From assembly GCA_963942565.1 (NCBI GenBank), contig OZ012698.1, positions 33,664,827-33,728,826 of the forward strand: a stretch of 64,000 nucleotides of DNA. Reading direction: 5' to 3'. This document shows positions 1 through 13,559 of the stretch, piece after piece. Position 1 is the first letter of the stretch, and the number at the start of each line of letters is the position of its first letter. The position numbers and the translations under genes are program-made. Under the pieces are notes generated by a model that worked only from the letters and a program-made list of their open reading frames with translations, searched no databases and had not been told where the DNA came from. The stretch comes from Maea johnstoni (Eukaryota; Annelida; Polychaeta; Spionida; Magelonidae).

Positions 1-61
1 CCCCTACAAACCTGTACCGGCAGCCGCCATAACATACAATCAGGACTAACTATCGTAACAG
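1..61 (+). other. Candidate exon end with splice donor, block A
   Basis: The sequence up to base 61 ends in AACAG followed by GTAAGCACT, a near-consensus splice donor, and the same donor is kept in block B (exon end 23907). One plus-strand frame is open through it in both copies, but the minus strand is open too, so the coding strand is undecided. It lies upstream of gene X, whose first coding exon starts with a splice acceptor and an in-frame stop, so this could be a 5' untranslated exon of gene X. That link is inference. Confidence 0.3.
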
Positions 62-261
62 GTAAGCACTTTTCTCAAGCTGATAATGACTTGGTGATGT
101 TAATGTTCTTAGCTCGACGTTTCTGTCCAGATTTGATTTTTCACCCCCTTAACTTGACTCTCCCTTGAAGAAATAGGCACCCCAAAATTGTTGAGTTGCC
201 AATTTTGGGCAAGCAGTCTCTAAATCCTGGCTAAGACCCTGAGCCACATACTTTAAACATC

Positions 262-680
262 TTTTTCAGAAATATCCAGGCATGAATAGGTTAAGGTTTC
301 TAAAGGCTTGAATCTGATTATGGATGTAAGTGAAGCAGAACTGAACCCTCTCTGGCGCAAGATTCTAGACACCGTCTGAGATCTCCATGGATGCAGGCAT
401 GAATGCGTTAATATTTAGATTTGAATCTGATCCCGGATGTTGTAAGTGAAGGAGAACTGGACCTATTCTAACCCAAATTCTACCCAAATATTCTTACATT
501 TTCAGAGACCTCCAGATCCAGACATGAATGGGTTTCTAAATTAAAGGCTTGCATCTGATCCTGGATTCTGTAAGTTAAAAGGAGAACTGGGTCCACTCTG
601 ACCTGGGTTTCTTATGCCCCTGTCTGAGGTACGTCTCCAGGCATGAATGGGTTAATATTTAGATTTGATAGGTGATTTGT
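262..680. repeat. Tandem repeat, ~116-125 bp unit, block A allele
   Basis: About four diverged units recur with the landmark CATGAATGGGTTAATATTTAG or a close variant near 282, 399, 524 and 643, a spacing of 117-125 bases. The block B counterpart has about six units, the last four spaced at exactly 116 bases. The copy number therefore differs between the two copies. Confidence 0.8.
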
Positions 681-1115
681 TCTTGCTGCTCTTTTCCATG
701 GTAATGAATTTTCGGGGGGCGTTTAGTTACGGGGTCTCTGCTCATCTACTCCGGGCTGGTTTTTGTGGGTACTCAATGTGTCGACCTTGGCATACCCAAA
801 CCGACAGTGCCTAATAGAGGTTCGGGAGGAGGGGTGTTTAGGGTGGCAAGTAAAGTTAACTCATGCCTAGCGCTCTTCTTAAAGTAGCGGGCTGAATCAG
901 GTTAGACAGCCTTTCTTGAACCTTCAACCTACATTTTGGTTGAATTCATAGTCCGACCTCGTGTCGTTGCGGTCCATTCACCCGCCAGAATGACAATGGT
1001 GTTGTGTCTCAATTCCCCAATACATGAAATTAGGCCCGCCCTTCTTGGACACGCCCCCATAAATGATTGATGCTATGACATTTTTCCGTTTTAAAACACA
1101 GCATCTCCACCTCGA
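681..1115. other. Single-copy-looking spacer, block A
   Basis: No open frame, repeat or splice signal stands out. The stretch is almost identical to about 24760-25200 in block B. Confidence 0.5.
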
Positions 1116-1117
1116 TT

Positions 1118-1700
1118 TTGCTGAAAATAAATGTTCGTTTAATTAATTTTTCTAACATTTTTCTCAATATAGTGCTGAAAATAAATGTTCGTTTATTTAT
1201 TTTTCTAACATTTTTCTCAATATAGTGCTAAAAATAAATGTTCGTTTAGATTTGTTTAGATGTCACGTATGCACCATGATGGTGCAAATGTGACACTGTA
1301 TTTAAATGCTCGTCTGCATTTATTTACAACATTTTTTGACAGTTTTTGTTCAAAATAAATGTTCGTTTATTTATTTTTCTAACATTTTTCTCAATAGAAT
1401 ACTACAAATAAACGTTCGTGTAGGCTTATTTTCAGTAATTTCCTGAAATTTTGCTACAAATAAATGTTCGTAAAGTTTGATTTTCAGCACCTTTTCTGAA
1501 ATTTTGATACAAATAAACGTTCGTGAAGGTTTATTTTCAGCAATTTTATGAATGGTTTGCTAAAAATAAAAGTTCCTCAATTTATCTTTTTACGTTCCTC
1601 AAATATATCTTTGCTCAAAATAAACCTTTGTTTACTTATTTTTCTAGCACTTTTCTGAAAATAGTGCTAAGAATAAACGTTCGTTTAAGTTTATTGAGGT
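1118..1700. repeat. Minisatellite with AATAAATGTTCGTTTA core, block A
   Basis: About nine degenerate units of roughly 55-65 bases repeat the core AAATAAATGTTCGTTTA followed by TTTTTCTAACATTTTTCTCAA. Block B has the same array at about 25205-25780. The apparent 83-codon frame here is only a reading of the repeat. Confidence 0.75.
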
Positions 1701-1739
1701 GTCACGTATGCACCGTCATACAGACCTCTCTGCTAATCA

Positions 1740-2755
1740 CGAAACCCGACTCAACAACAAACAAGGAAAATTAACCCCATAATAACCAAACCATCTAAAA
1801 GATCATGGTAAGATTGCTACTAAAGCAAGAGAAAAGATACATATATGTACTCAATACAGGATAACAAAACTGACCAATTCTTACATAAATTAACCCACTT
1901 ATTACCAATTAAACCACCTAAAAGAGCAGAGTATCTGGATTCATGACTGCTACCAAAGCAAGAGAAATGATACACATATCCAACACAGGATTTCAACTGG
2001 CTAATTATTACACCAATTAACACACTAATTACCTAACCACCTTAAAGAAAGAGAAATGATACATATATTCAATACTGGATTTTAAAACAGGCTTAAATTC
2101 TTATATTGATGAAATTAACCCACAAATTCCCAAACCACCTAAAAGATAATGGAATCAGGACTGCTACGAACTAGAGCAAGCGAAATGATTCACTTACTCA
2201 ATACAGAATGCGAAACTGGCTTTCTTAATTATATCAAGTTAACTCAGTAATTACCTCACCATCCAAAAGATCATGGTACCACAGCAAGAGAAATGATACA
2301 CATATTCAATATTTCGAAGCTAGCTATCTTATATCAAGTTAACCCACTAATTACCTCACCATCCAAAAGATCATGGTACCACAGCAAGAGAAATGATACG
2401 CATATTCAATATTTCGAAGCTAGCTATCTTATATCAAGTTAACCAACTAATTACCTTACCATCCAAAAGATCATGGTACCACAGCAAGATAAATGATACA
2501 CACATTCAATATTTCGAAGCTAGCTATCTTTTATCAAGTTAACCCACTAATTACCAAACCACCTAACATATCATGTTATCAAGATGACTGCTACATACTA
2601 TCTAGAGCAAGAGAAATGATACACATACTCAATACAGGATTTCGAAACTGTAGGGCTGCTATTACAGCAAGAGAAATCATAATGATACATGCGCATTGAA
2701 CAGAAGGCTTTATACAGGATTTCAAAACTGGCTATCCTATATCAAGTTAAGGCAA
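1740..2755. repeat. Tandem repeat, ~100 bp unit, block A
   Basis: Units contain CAAGAGAAATGATACACATA, a TTCAATA-type segment and ATCAAGTTAACCCACTAATT. The landmark TCATGG recurs at 2271, 2371 and 2471, so the best-preserved units are 100 bases long; outer units are more diverged. Each unit holds a TTAA, the target site used by two insertions in the block B copy of this array. Confidence 0.75.
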
Positions 2756-2761
2756 TGTATG

Positions 2762-2986
2762 TATCTTTATTGACCATATTCTTATATATGAAAGGTACAT
2801 CATCATATTGGGTCAGAAAATTGATCCCAGGAACAAAAACAAACATATAAAATAGAAAGTATAAACTAAACTTATGATTTACAGTACAAAAATTAGACAT
2901 ATATTGTAGACTTATATACAGTGTGCATCATCATATCCGGGACATTGCCAGGTCGGGAAATCCTGTGCTTACTAGCCTGTAGTAGA
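2762..2986. other. Segment present in A, absent from B
   Basis: Block A reads TTAAGGCAATG, then about 225 bases, then GAGAATCCAAATTGAG. Block B joins these two flanks directly, just after its TTAA-flanked element at 28499-29653. Either B lost this piece or A gained it. Nothing coding is visible in it. Confidence 0.6.
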
Positions 2987-3049
2987 CGAGAATCCAAATT
3001 GAGTAATTGACTCCATGTGAAATTATTTTCTCTTTTTGTGTGTTTGCAG

Positions 3050-3340
3050 TAATACAAGGCATCATTCCAAAGGACCATGATGGGCTTCAACGTCCTCGCC
3101 ACGCTGCTGTGCTTCGTCGAAATGTATCATTTTGTCGTACACGCATGCGTTCTCTTCCGGCTCAGATTACTACCGCGCAAGGATTTTGTGCGTCTGCGGT
3201 TCTACTTTCTGGTCGAACCCCTGACCGTCCTTGGAACCAACTTTTTCTACATAGGAGGTCTAAGGTGGCTGGCCACACTTCACGCAATTCAGCACATCTT
3301 TTACTTCATATTCTGGGAGACTGCAAGCCATCCCATCAAG
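3050..3340 (+). CDS. Gene X, first coding exon, block A copy
   Basis: Exon 3050-3340; the coding part begins at ATG 3077 and gives residues 1-88 of 185. A pyrimidine-rich acceptor (TTTTTGTGTGTTTGCAG) ends at 3049, and the exon opens with an in-frame TAA, which fixes the start at one of the tandem ATGATG codons. The donor AAG|GTTTGT follows in phase 0. The product looks like a multi-pass membrane protein: hydrophobic spans around residues 4-27, 43-61 and 65-81, carrying His and Glu in or beside the spans (VEMYHFVVH, LHAIQH, FWETASHP). I do not recognise the family and assign no function. The same exon in block B differs at five bases, four of which change an amino acid. Confidence 0.8.
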
Positions 3341-3387
3341 GTTTGTATCAATCTATTCCAATGGGAAATGTACGGAACATTGTTGAG

Positions 3388-3390
<3 letters not shown>

Positions 3391-3441
<51 letters not shown>
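3391..3441. repeat. (GA)n microsatellite in gene X intron
   Basis: About 25 AGAG-type dinucleotides lie 50 bases after the donor of the first coding exon. Block B has a slightly shorter array at about 30056-30105. Confidence 0.95.
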
Positions 3442-3444
<3 letters not shown>

Positions 3445-3631
3445 GATGATTTCTCTTTTCTAAGAAAAATCGATCTATTTATCTTTAAAGAAACGTGATT
3501 TTTCTTTAAAGAAAAATGATCATGAATAGTGGATAAAAGCATCACTGGCATTCCATAAAAGGCCTAATACAAATCTCTAATTTAATAATAATTGATGATA
3601 AATTTTAATATAGCGCCCTTTTCATTTACAG

Positions 3632-3925
3632 GTGGTTAGTTGGAGTTCGCTGGACTGGTTAAAGTCTGTCGGGTACAAAACGTATGATTGGAACATCACC
3701 TTGCAAACAAGCTTTGACTTCATCGTGCACACCATTAATATCTACCTGCTCTGCACGTACATGAGCAGCGTAGAGGTCATCGCGGCCTTGGTGCTCTCAT
3801 TGGCACCGCTCTACGCCGTCCTCTTCAGCCAACGCTACGCCTGGAGCAGCCCTTCAGTCGTACCCATGTGGGTGGAGAAACGAATCCAACCCCTACCCAA
3901 CGACCAAGCCGTGAGCTCATCTTAA
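3632..3925 (+). CDS. Gene X, last coding exon, block A copy
   Basis: The acceptor TTTTCATTTACAG ends at 3631 and the phase-0 exon runs to TAA at 3923-3925, giving residues 89-185. Two hydrophobic spans are visible: one around FIVHTINIYLLCTYM and one around VEVIAALVLSLAPLYAVLF. They are followed by a polar tail (WVEKRIQPLPNDQAVSSS). With the first coding exon this makes a protein of 185 residues with four or five membrane spans. The block YLLCTYMSSVEVIAALVL is unchanged in the diverged third copy at 15400-15696, which argues that the gene is real and constrained. Exon GC content is clearly above the AT-rich flanks. The stop codon is part of a TTAA that is occupied by a transposon in block B. 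Confidence 0.8.
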   Translation: MVSWSSLDWLKSVGYKTYDWNITLQTSFDFIVHTINIYLLCTYMSSVEVIAALVLSLAPLYAVLFSQRYAWSSPSVVPMWVEKRIQPLPNDQAVSSS

Positions 3926-4280
3926 GGACAGAAAAACGTATTTGAGGCGCTCCCTGGAGGCGGTTGGAGGATCTAAAATTCCCATCTTACATTTGCTTTG
4001 TCGTATACTATTGTAATCAGCCCTATAAACTCATGAATGTTGATCACTGTTCTATTCATTTAAGTTAACACTTAACAATTAAAGAGAAGTGTGTCTGCCT
4101 CTAAGGCAATCCTATTGCACAAAAATTCCCTGATCATGTTTTGACCTTTAATTAGGATTTTTTTAGTTATTCCTAGACGAAATTCCAAATGTAAATATTA
4201 TGTTACACTGAGCACTAAAACGCATCGCAAGGAATTGTAATGGTATTGCCTACAGCGTTGTAAACGCATCTTGAGATAGA

Positions 4281-4286
4281 AATAAA
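4281..4286 (+). promoter_or_regulatory. Probable poly(A) signal of gene X, block A
   Basis: AATAAA lies about 355 bases after the stop. The hexamer is conserved at the equivalent place in block B (32737-32742) and block C (16289-16294), the latter about 593 bases after its stop because of an inserted palindrome. Confidence 0.5.
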
Positions 4287-4424
4287 CGAACAGTGACATG
4301 TTGCCATGAATTGATTAATTGATTCGAAAACAAATGAAAACACCTATGCCCGCGTTTAAAAGCTGTTTAACCATTCAGCATCACGCAGCTGAACCTTACT
4401 GACACTGTCGCCATGCCGAATGTG

Positions 4425-4545
4425 CACCAGTATACAATTCTACAAGAAATTTAAGTCTGCCAAGGAATCATGTAGGAAGGCTTCCAGTGACTTGGAATTA
4501 GGCGTATGTTTTCGCTGGGTACTCTGGTGTCCTCCATCACTATTG
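4425..4545. repeat. Degenerate SINE tail, block A
   Basis: It contains CCAGTGACTTGGAATTAGGC then TTTTCGCTGGGTACTCTGG and TCCTCCATCACT. The same order of motifs occurs in better-preserved SINE copies at 63235-63405 and 9240-9430. The same fragment is at about 32895-32995 (B) and 16430-16600 (C). Confidence 0.5.
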
Positions 4546-4569
4546 TTGTACGACCACGAGAACAAAGGG

Positions 4570-4674
4570 CGACTCCCTTAGGGAGGGGGGGGGGCACTCA
4601 GGTACAGAGGGGGGCCGCACCTTCATTACTTATTTCGCGGAAGAAGGGGTCTTTTTTAAGACCTCCGCATGTCC
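4570..4674. repeat. Left part of a split interspersed repeat, block A
   Basis: The G-rich stretch, then GCACTCAGGTACAGAGG and AAGGGGTCTTTTTTAAGACC, ends at CATGTCC. At 60355-60655, inside an ABCC intron, the same repeat continues directly into CTTGCTGCCGCTAAACACGC. Here that continuation is found only at about 6275. Confidence 0.65.
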
Positions 4675-5126
4675 GTGTGTCTGCCTCTTTTATACCCAGA
4701 GTTTTTCGGAACTAGGGTTGGATGCCATGTGTCGGTGTAGTAGGGGAGGGGGGGGGAGGTTGACTGTAATGTGTTCGTGTTCGGCGTTCATTTACACTAC
4801 AGGTCTGTAGTGTAAATGAACGCCGCTATAGCTACGCGTCGCCACCGTCGCGTTCTATAATTAGCTTCCAATTACTTGTGACGTCATCAAAACTGTAAAA
4901 TCGCTAATTTCACTGATTTAAAAAAGGTTATTTAATTTCCTAAAAGTGTATTCTTAGTACAATTAGTCCATTTAATGTATCCATGCTGTTTGACCAAAAC
5001 AGAGTGGACGCTATCATACATAACTGGAAGAACCGAGTTTTCAGTAATGAAACAATCCAAGGCGTTCCTCAAAGGCATTCGACGTGTTTGAAGCCGCCTA
5101 TCGGCGGGTTCCGGAACCTCGCGTCT
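4675..5126. other. Segment present in A, replaced by ~30 bases in B
   Basis: Block B has only about 33 bases (33155-33187) between the same flanks. The segment contains a perfect 19-bp inverted repeat (4782-4825). A 70-codon plus-strand frame has no other support. Confidence 0.5.
4782..4825. repeat. Perfect hairpin, 19-bp arms
   Basis: CGGCGTTCATTTACACTAC at 4782-4800 is the exact reverse complement of 4807-4825, with a six-base loop AGGTCT. It lies in the A-only segment. Confidence 0.9.
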
Positions 5127-6265
5127 AGGTACGAAGTATGTGGGTCAAAATCCCCTTGTAATCCACGAAATATACGCGGCTCTGACGTCGAGTGACTCCC
5201 GAAGTGACTGGGCTTCCGAGTTCATTACGGACTTTCCCGGTCATAGTAACAATAGACCCACCGCTAGGATCGCGCTGTAGTAAGCGAGGCCACGCCTACT
5301 AACACCTCGTTAGCCAATACGGGACAACTAAATACGCGCGTGAATTACGTCACCAATCACTCAGGTGGATAGACACAATCTACTAGAATTGAAATCCATC
5401 TGTGTAAGACCAATTAATCCCGGGCAACTAATATTTCAAATTCTGGATTATGTGAACATAGATGGGCACAAATAATACTATATGCATAACTTTTGCCCCT
5501 CCGCGACATATATTATGACAAATAAATATTTCTTAACGAATCTAAATATTCCTCTAAGGCTGAATACTGAATAATCATGATTGATTTTGGAATATTCCTT
5601 AATTATATGTAATTATGATTACTTGTAATTCATGGTTGGGTATATTTTCAAAGTGCATGTGAACGGGCTAATTCAATTGTGAATGCTGTATGTCGGTAGT
5701 TGCCGACAAACTGGTAAACTGTCGGAAATGTGAGCTAACAATCGCACAAACACGATGAAACAATCGTCTTTGGTGATCTAGCAAAACACTAAAACAACAA
5801 ATTTTCAAGTGAAAACTGGAAGCGGGCCCACTTTCAGTAATCACCTTAATTTCTATTGAATCATACAGCCAAAGATGTCTACTTTCACGTTCCGGGTGAA
5901 ATCGCTTGGCGCAAACTTTATAAATTCGTCAAAAAATGGGTTGAAATCCGTGTTTCAAGGCATTTTCCTATCCTTTAAATGACTTAAAGAATGGAAGTGT
6001 TACCACAAACAGTTCTTTTTAAAAGTGAAAAAGGAAGTGAATGAATCGTTTTTTATCAAACTTTTTTTATTTGAAAACATCCATAAGTATTCAAAGATAC
6101 AATATAAAGGTGAAACGGTCTATTTTCATAAGCCGAATTCTCAGAAATACGTTTCCAGTAAAATTCTACTACGATTTTAGTTTAGTAAATTGGACGGCAG
6201 CTACCGAGTCTGCTACGTCATCTGAGCATGCGCACTGCGCATGGTACGAAATGTGGATGATGCTG
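5127..6265. other. Intergenic DNA shared with block B
   Basis: It is collinear with B 33188-33871 and 35503-35759, apart from an A-only stretch at 5661-5845 and an empty TTAA at 5984-5987. No gene is recognised. The 92-codon frame at 6041-6319 is interrupted in B and is not supported. Confidence 0.5.
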
Positions 6266-6480
6266 CTGCCGCCTCTTGCTGTCGCTAAACACGCAGAGGA
6301 TTATAAAATCTTAAGTTAAAATACGTGTTCCCGTTCATCCAATGTCAGTGTTTTGATAAAAGAAGGGGTGTTTATTTAGTGGAAAAAATCAGCGTTTTAT
6401 TAAAATAAGGGTGCTTTTTTGGCCAGAAATCAGTGCTTTAGGGGTATTTTTTAAGTTTGATAACGAACATATGCACCCCC
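6265..6480. repeat. Right part of the split interspersed repeat, block A
   Basis: CTTGCTGTCGCTAAACACGC through TTTTTTGGCCAGAAATCAGTG matches 60455-60650. In the ABCC intron copy the two parts are contiguous, so about 1.6 kb has been inserted into this copy of the repeat. Confidence 0.6.
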
Positions 6481-6619
6481 CTAAATACCCAAGTGCCCAT
6501 TATTTATTACACCTGGCCAGGCCAACATTGGCGATAGATCAATCATATAGGAATATGTTCACAAATATCTGAAGACATGATTTTGATATATACTTTAAGT
6601 ATATGAGAACTTGTCCAAT

Positions 6620-6620
<1 letters not shown>

Positions 6621-6709
<89 letters not shown>

Positions 6710-6730
6710 GTATATAGATAGATAGATATA
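6621..6730. repeat. (TA)n / (GATA)n microsatellite
   Basis: About 38 TA units grade into TATG and GATA units. The B counterpart is 36490-36642. Confidence 0.95.
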
Positions 6731-7072
6731 GATAGATATATCTTGAGAGAGAATCAAGGCTAAATCCGGAAGAAGACTCAATGAATTTCTTATCTATAAT
6801 TTTCTCACTATTTTCTAATAATTGGGAAGAACCGCCAACTAAAACTAGTTCTATCACAGCACCTATATAGTATATATAGCATAAGGCTATGATACGTTCT
6901 AAGGTCTTCACAATGTATCTAAAGCTGGAGAAAGGCTGTATTGACATGTTTTCATAGCTACTGTACACAATAAAAGAGCATGCAAATAAACAGTTCTTTC
7001 CAATTAGAATGCTTTTTGAATAATTATTTTATTGTCAAGTGGCCATCCTCTCTGGGTGGTATATATCATCCG

Positions 7073-7175
<103 letters not shown>

Positions 7176-7392
7176 TGTGAAATGGCTGTTACATTTCTTC
7201 CCTCTGATGTCAAGATGTGAACAAACTGTTCATAAAGGAAATCTGTTCCATTTCGCATGCTCTTGACTTCCTAATAAAATGAGAAAAATGAAATGAAAAA
7301 TATGTCAATGAAATAGTTGGGGTATTCAATTGTTTATTCTCCAAATCCAAACTTCTTTCAAGACTGAGGTTGTCCCATCTACAGAGTCGGTT

Positions 7393-8045
7393 ATTCCAGT
7401 CCGCCCCTCTGAACTTGGCAGCAGGATTGCAATATATAAGTTGGGTGTTATTTGTTTTAATTTTTAGGCCAAGTGACAGAATAAGAATCGATCACGTATG
7501 GTAGGTGATTGTGGCTATACAGTGCCCTCCCAGTCAGCAGCCAAAACCTTGCCCTATAAGGGCTCTGTTTTGGCTGCTGACTTGGCCAGGCACTGGTATT
7601 GCAACGACCACTCACCATCCGTGATCGATTCCTACAACAGTTTCACAGCATGTCTTAGACAAAGCGCTAGACTGCTATGCCTTTGGGGAAGTACCTGTGC
7701 AATACCAGTCAAAAGAACAGCCAAAAGCCAAGACAAGACACCAGCAAACAGACCATTCATAAGTCCAGTAAATAAACAACACGCCAAAGGACCAGGCCGA
7801 AGACTGCCAATAAACCAGCCTAAAAAGCCTATACAAGTCACCTTTCAAATAAGACCTTATTAAGTATAGGCTCATTTTGAACCTAAATCATTCTGATGGT
7901 GCATTTATCAATTAAAGAGATTACAGAGTTGTAAGGCCATGAATGCATGCATGGAGAAATGGGTTAAATATGGGAGAAACAGATATGTCTGAATACCATT
8001 TTGGGTGCGTAAATAATTCTTTATTCAGCCATTTACAGAAAGATA
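7393..8045. repeat. Conserved block seen in A, B and C
   Basis: This block recurs at 37260-37905 (B) and, with more changes, at 22760-23265 (C). It contains a short palindrome: CAGTCAGCAGCCAAAACC near 7531 and its inverse near 7567-7590. A plus-strand frame of 121 codons (7498-7863) is open in A but is cut short in B and has no known motif, so I do not call a gene. Confidence 0.5.
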
Positions 8046-8241
8046 CAGATGAAACGAACTGAGAAACTTCAATTTGAAAACCTGCGAATTTTGAACATTT
8101 TACATTGTGAACACAGTATATCGGTTCAATACCAATACTAGCAAGCGGTTACCTTCTGTAGTACAAACAGCTCTAGGTTGTGAGCAGCCCCTATCGTGAG
8201 TATTAATTCAAGTTCCAGTTTTATCCCAATAAACTTATCAG

Positions 8242-9960
<1,719 letters not shown>

Positions 9961-9996
9961 TCTCAGTGACCGGTATCCAGGAATATTACCATAGAT

Positions 9997-10527
<531 letters not shown>

Positions 10528-11019
10528 AAAAACAAGCACTATCGCGATAGGGCGGGCTGAACGCAGATACCAGGCCGTATTCCTTTTTTACAAGGAGGAT
10601 TACAAATTTATCATCAGCTCCCACTTACTTACTTTGAATTTCAACAAGGAAATTGGAATAAAAAAAATATTCTTTTAGTTTATTCTTTTTAAGTTTTATA
10701 TATATATATTTTATCATTACTTTTTATTTCTATTTTATTTTTTTAATTTCTTTTTGATAAAATTCGAAAAAAAAATTGAATTTAAAAAAAATATATTTTT
10801 TATTTTATTTATTTTTAATTCTCTTTTTTTATTTTTTTTGTGTCTTGTGATAAGAAAAAACGAGGCTGTGACCTGTAAACTTGAGGTCAAACCCATAGTA
10901 ACCATCGCGATCCTAACATTGACAACAAATGAAAAGCAATGAAATGCAATCCATTACCCAACAGCAATTGACCAATCAGCTGCGAGTATCAGAGTGAAGC
11001 TGATGATAATTGCTAATGT
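10528..11019. other. AT-rich DNA unique to block A next to ABCC stop
   Basis: The stretch runs from GCGAAAAACAAGCACTATCG through long T and A runs to the ABCC stop codon. Block B has different sequence in this interval. It may be the original 3' flank of the ABCC gene; no poly(A) signal is evident on the minus strand. Confidence 0.4.
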
Positions 11020-11134
11020 TTAGTCTATCAGTCCGGCTTCCTTACACAAAGAGTAAAATGAGCTGTCTTGGTTTGATAAGAGATTTTGAGGCGTATCCAT
11101 TTCCTTTATTGACCCTTCCTCTAGAACCATGATT
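11020..11134 (-). CDS. ABCC1/MRP1-like transporter, terminal exon, block A
   Basis: The minus-strand exon follows the acceptor TTTTCAG (CTGAAAA at 11135-11141 on the plus strand) and ends with TAA at 11020-11022. It encodes the C-terminus after NBD2, beginning [15 protein letters not shown] and ending CKEAGLID. The equivalent B exon (41815-41929) ends CKEAGLMK and has several other amino-acid changes within 38 codons. Its first base completes an Arg codon with the preceding exon, as in B. Confidence 0.85.
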
Positions 11135-13134
<2,000 letters not shown>

Positions 13135-13334
13135 NNNNNNNNNNNNNNNNNNNNNNNNNNNNNNNNNNNNNNNNNNNNNNNNNNNNNNNNNNNNNNNNNN
13201 NNNNNNNNNNNNNNNNNNNNNNNNNNNNNNNNNNNNNNNNNNNNNNNNNNNNNNNNNNNNNNNNNNNNNNNNNNNNNNNNNNNNNNNNNNNNNNNNNNNN
13301 NNNNNNNNNNNNNNNNNNNNNNNNNNNNNNNNNN
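13135..13334. other. Assembly gap of exactly 200 Ns
   Basis: Two hundred Ns separate block A from TA-repeat sequence that does not continue block A. A round number suggests a placeholder gap of unknown size placed by a scaffolder. Confidence 0.97.
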
Positions 13335-13338
13335 TATA

Positions 13339-13428
<90 letters not shown>

Positions 13429-13456
13429 TATATATATGTAAATATATATATATATG
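13335..13456. repeat. (TA)n microsatellite at contig edge
   Basis: About 120 bases of TA with a few TG and CA steps, starting directly at the gap. Confidence 0.95.
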
Positions 13457-13559
13457 TTGGTCCTATTGCCATTTGATTTAGAATTCCCCTTCATACATGT
13501 TTTCAAATACTTCTCAACTTCCTAATTTATATTAGAAGTTATATTACAATTAGCAGATT

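Noticed and set aside
3007-3498. 163-codon frame overlapping the gene X first exon
   Set aside because: It starts before the acceptor, runs through the donor into the (GA)n repeat, and is a shadow of the gene X frame.
3585-3631. TAATATAGCGCCCTTTTC before the gene X acceptor resembles the 3' tail of the CR1/L2-like LINE (ATATAGCGCCCTTTCC at 52177-52193)
   Set aside because: The match is too short to claim that the splice acceptor came from a LINE, though block C lacks these bases. A search for longer similarity would decide.
7498-7863. 121-codon plus-strand frame repeated in A, B and C
   Set aside because: It is truncated in B and altered in C, overlaps a palindrome, and shows no motif or splice context; the region is kept because the whole locus is duplicated.
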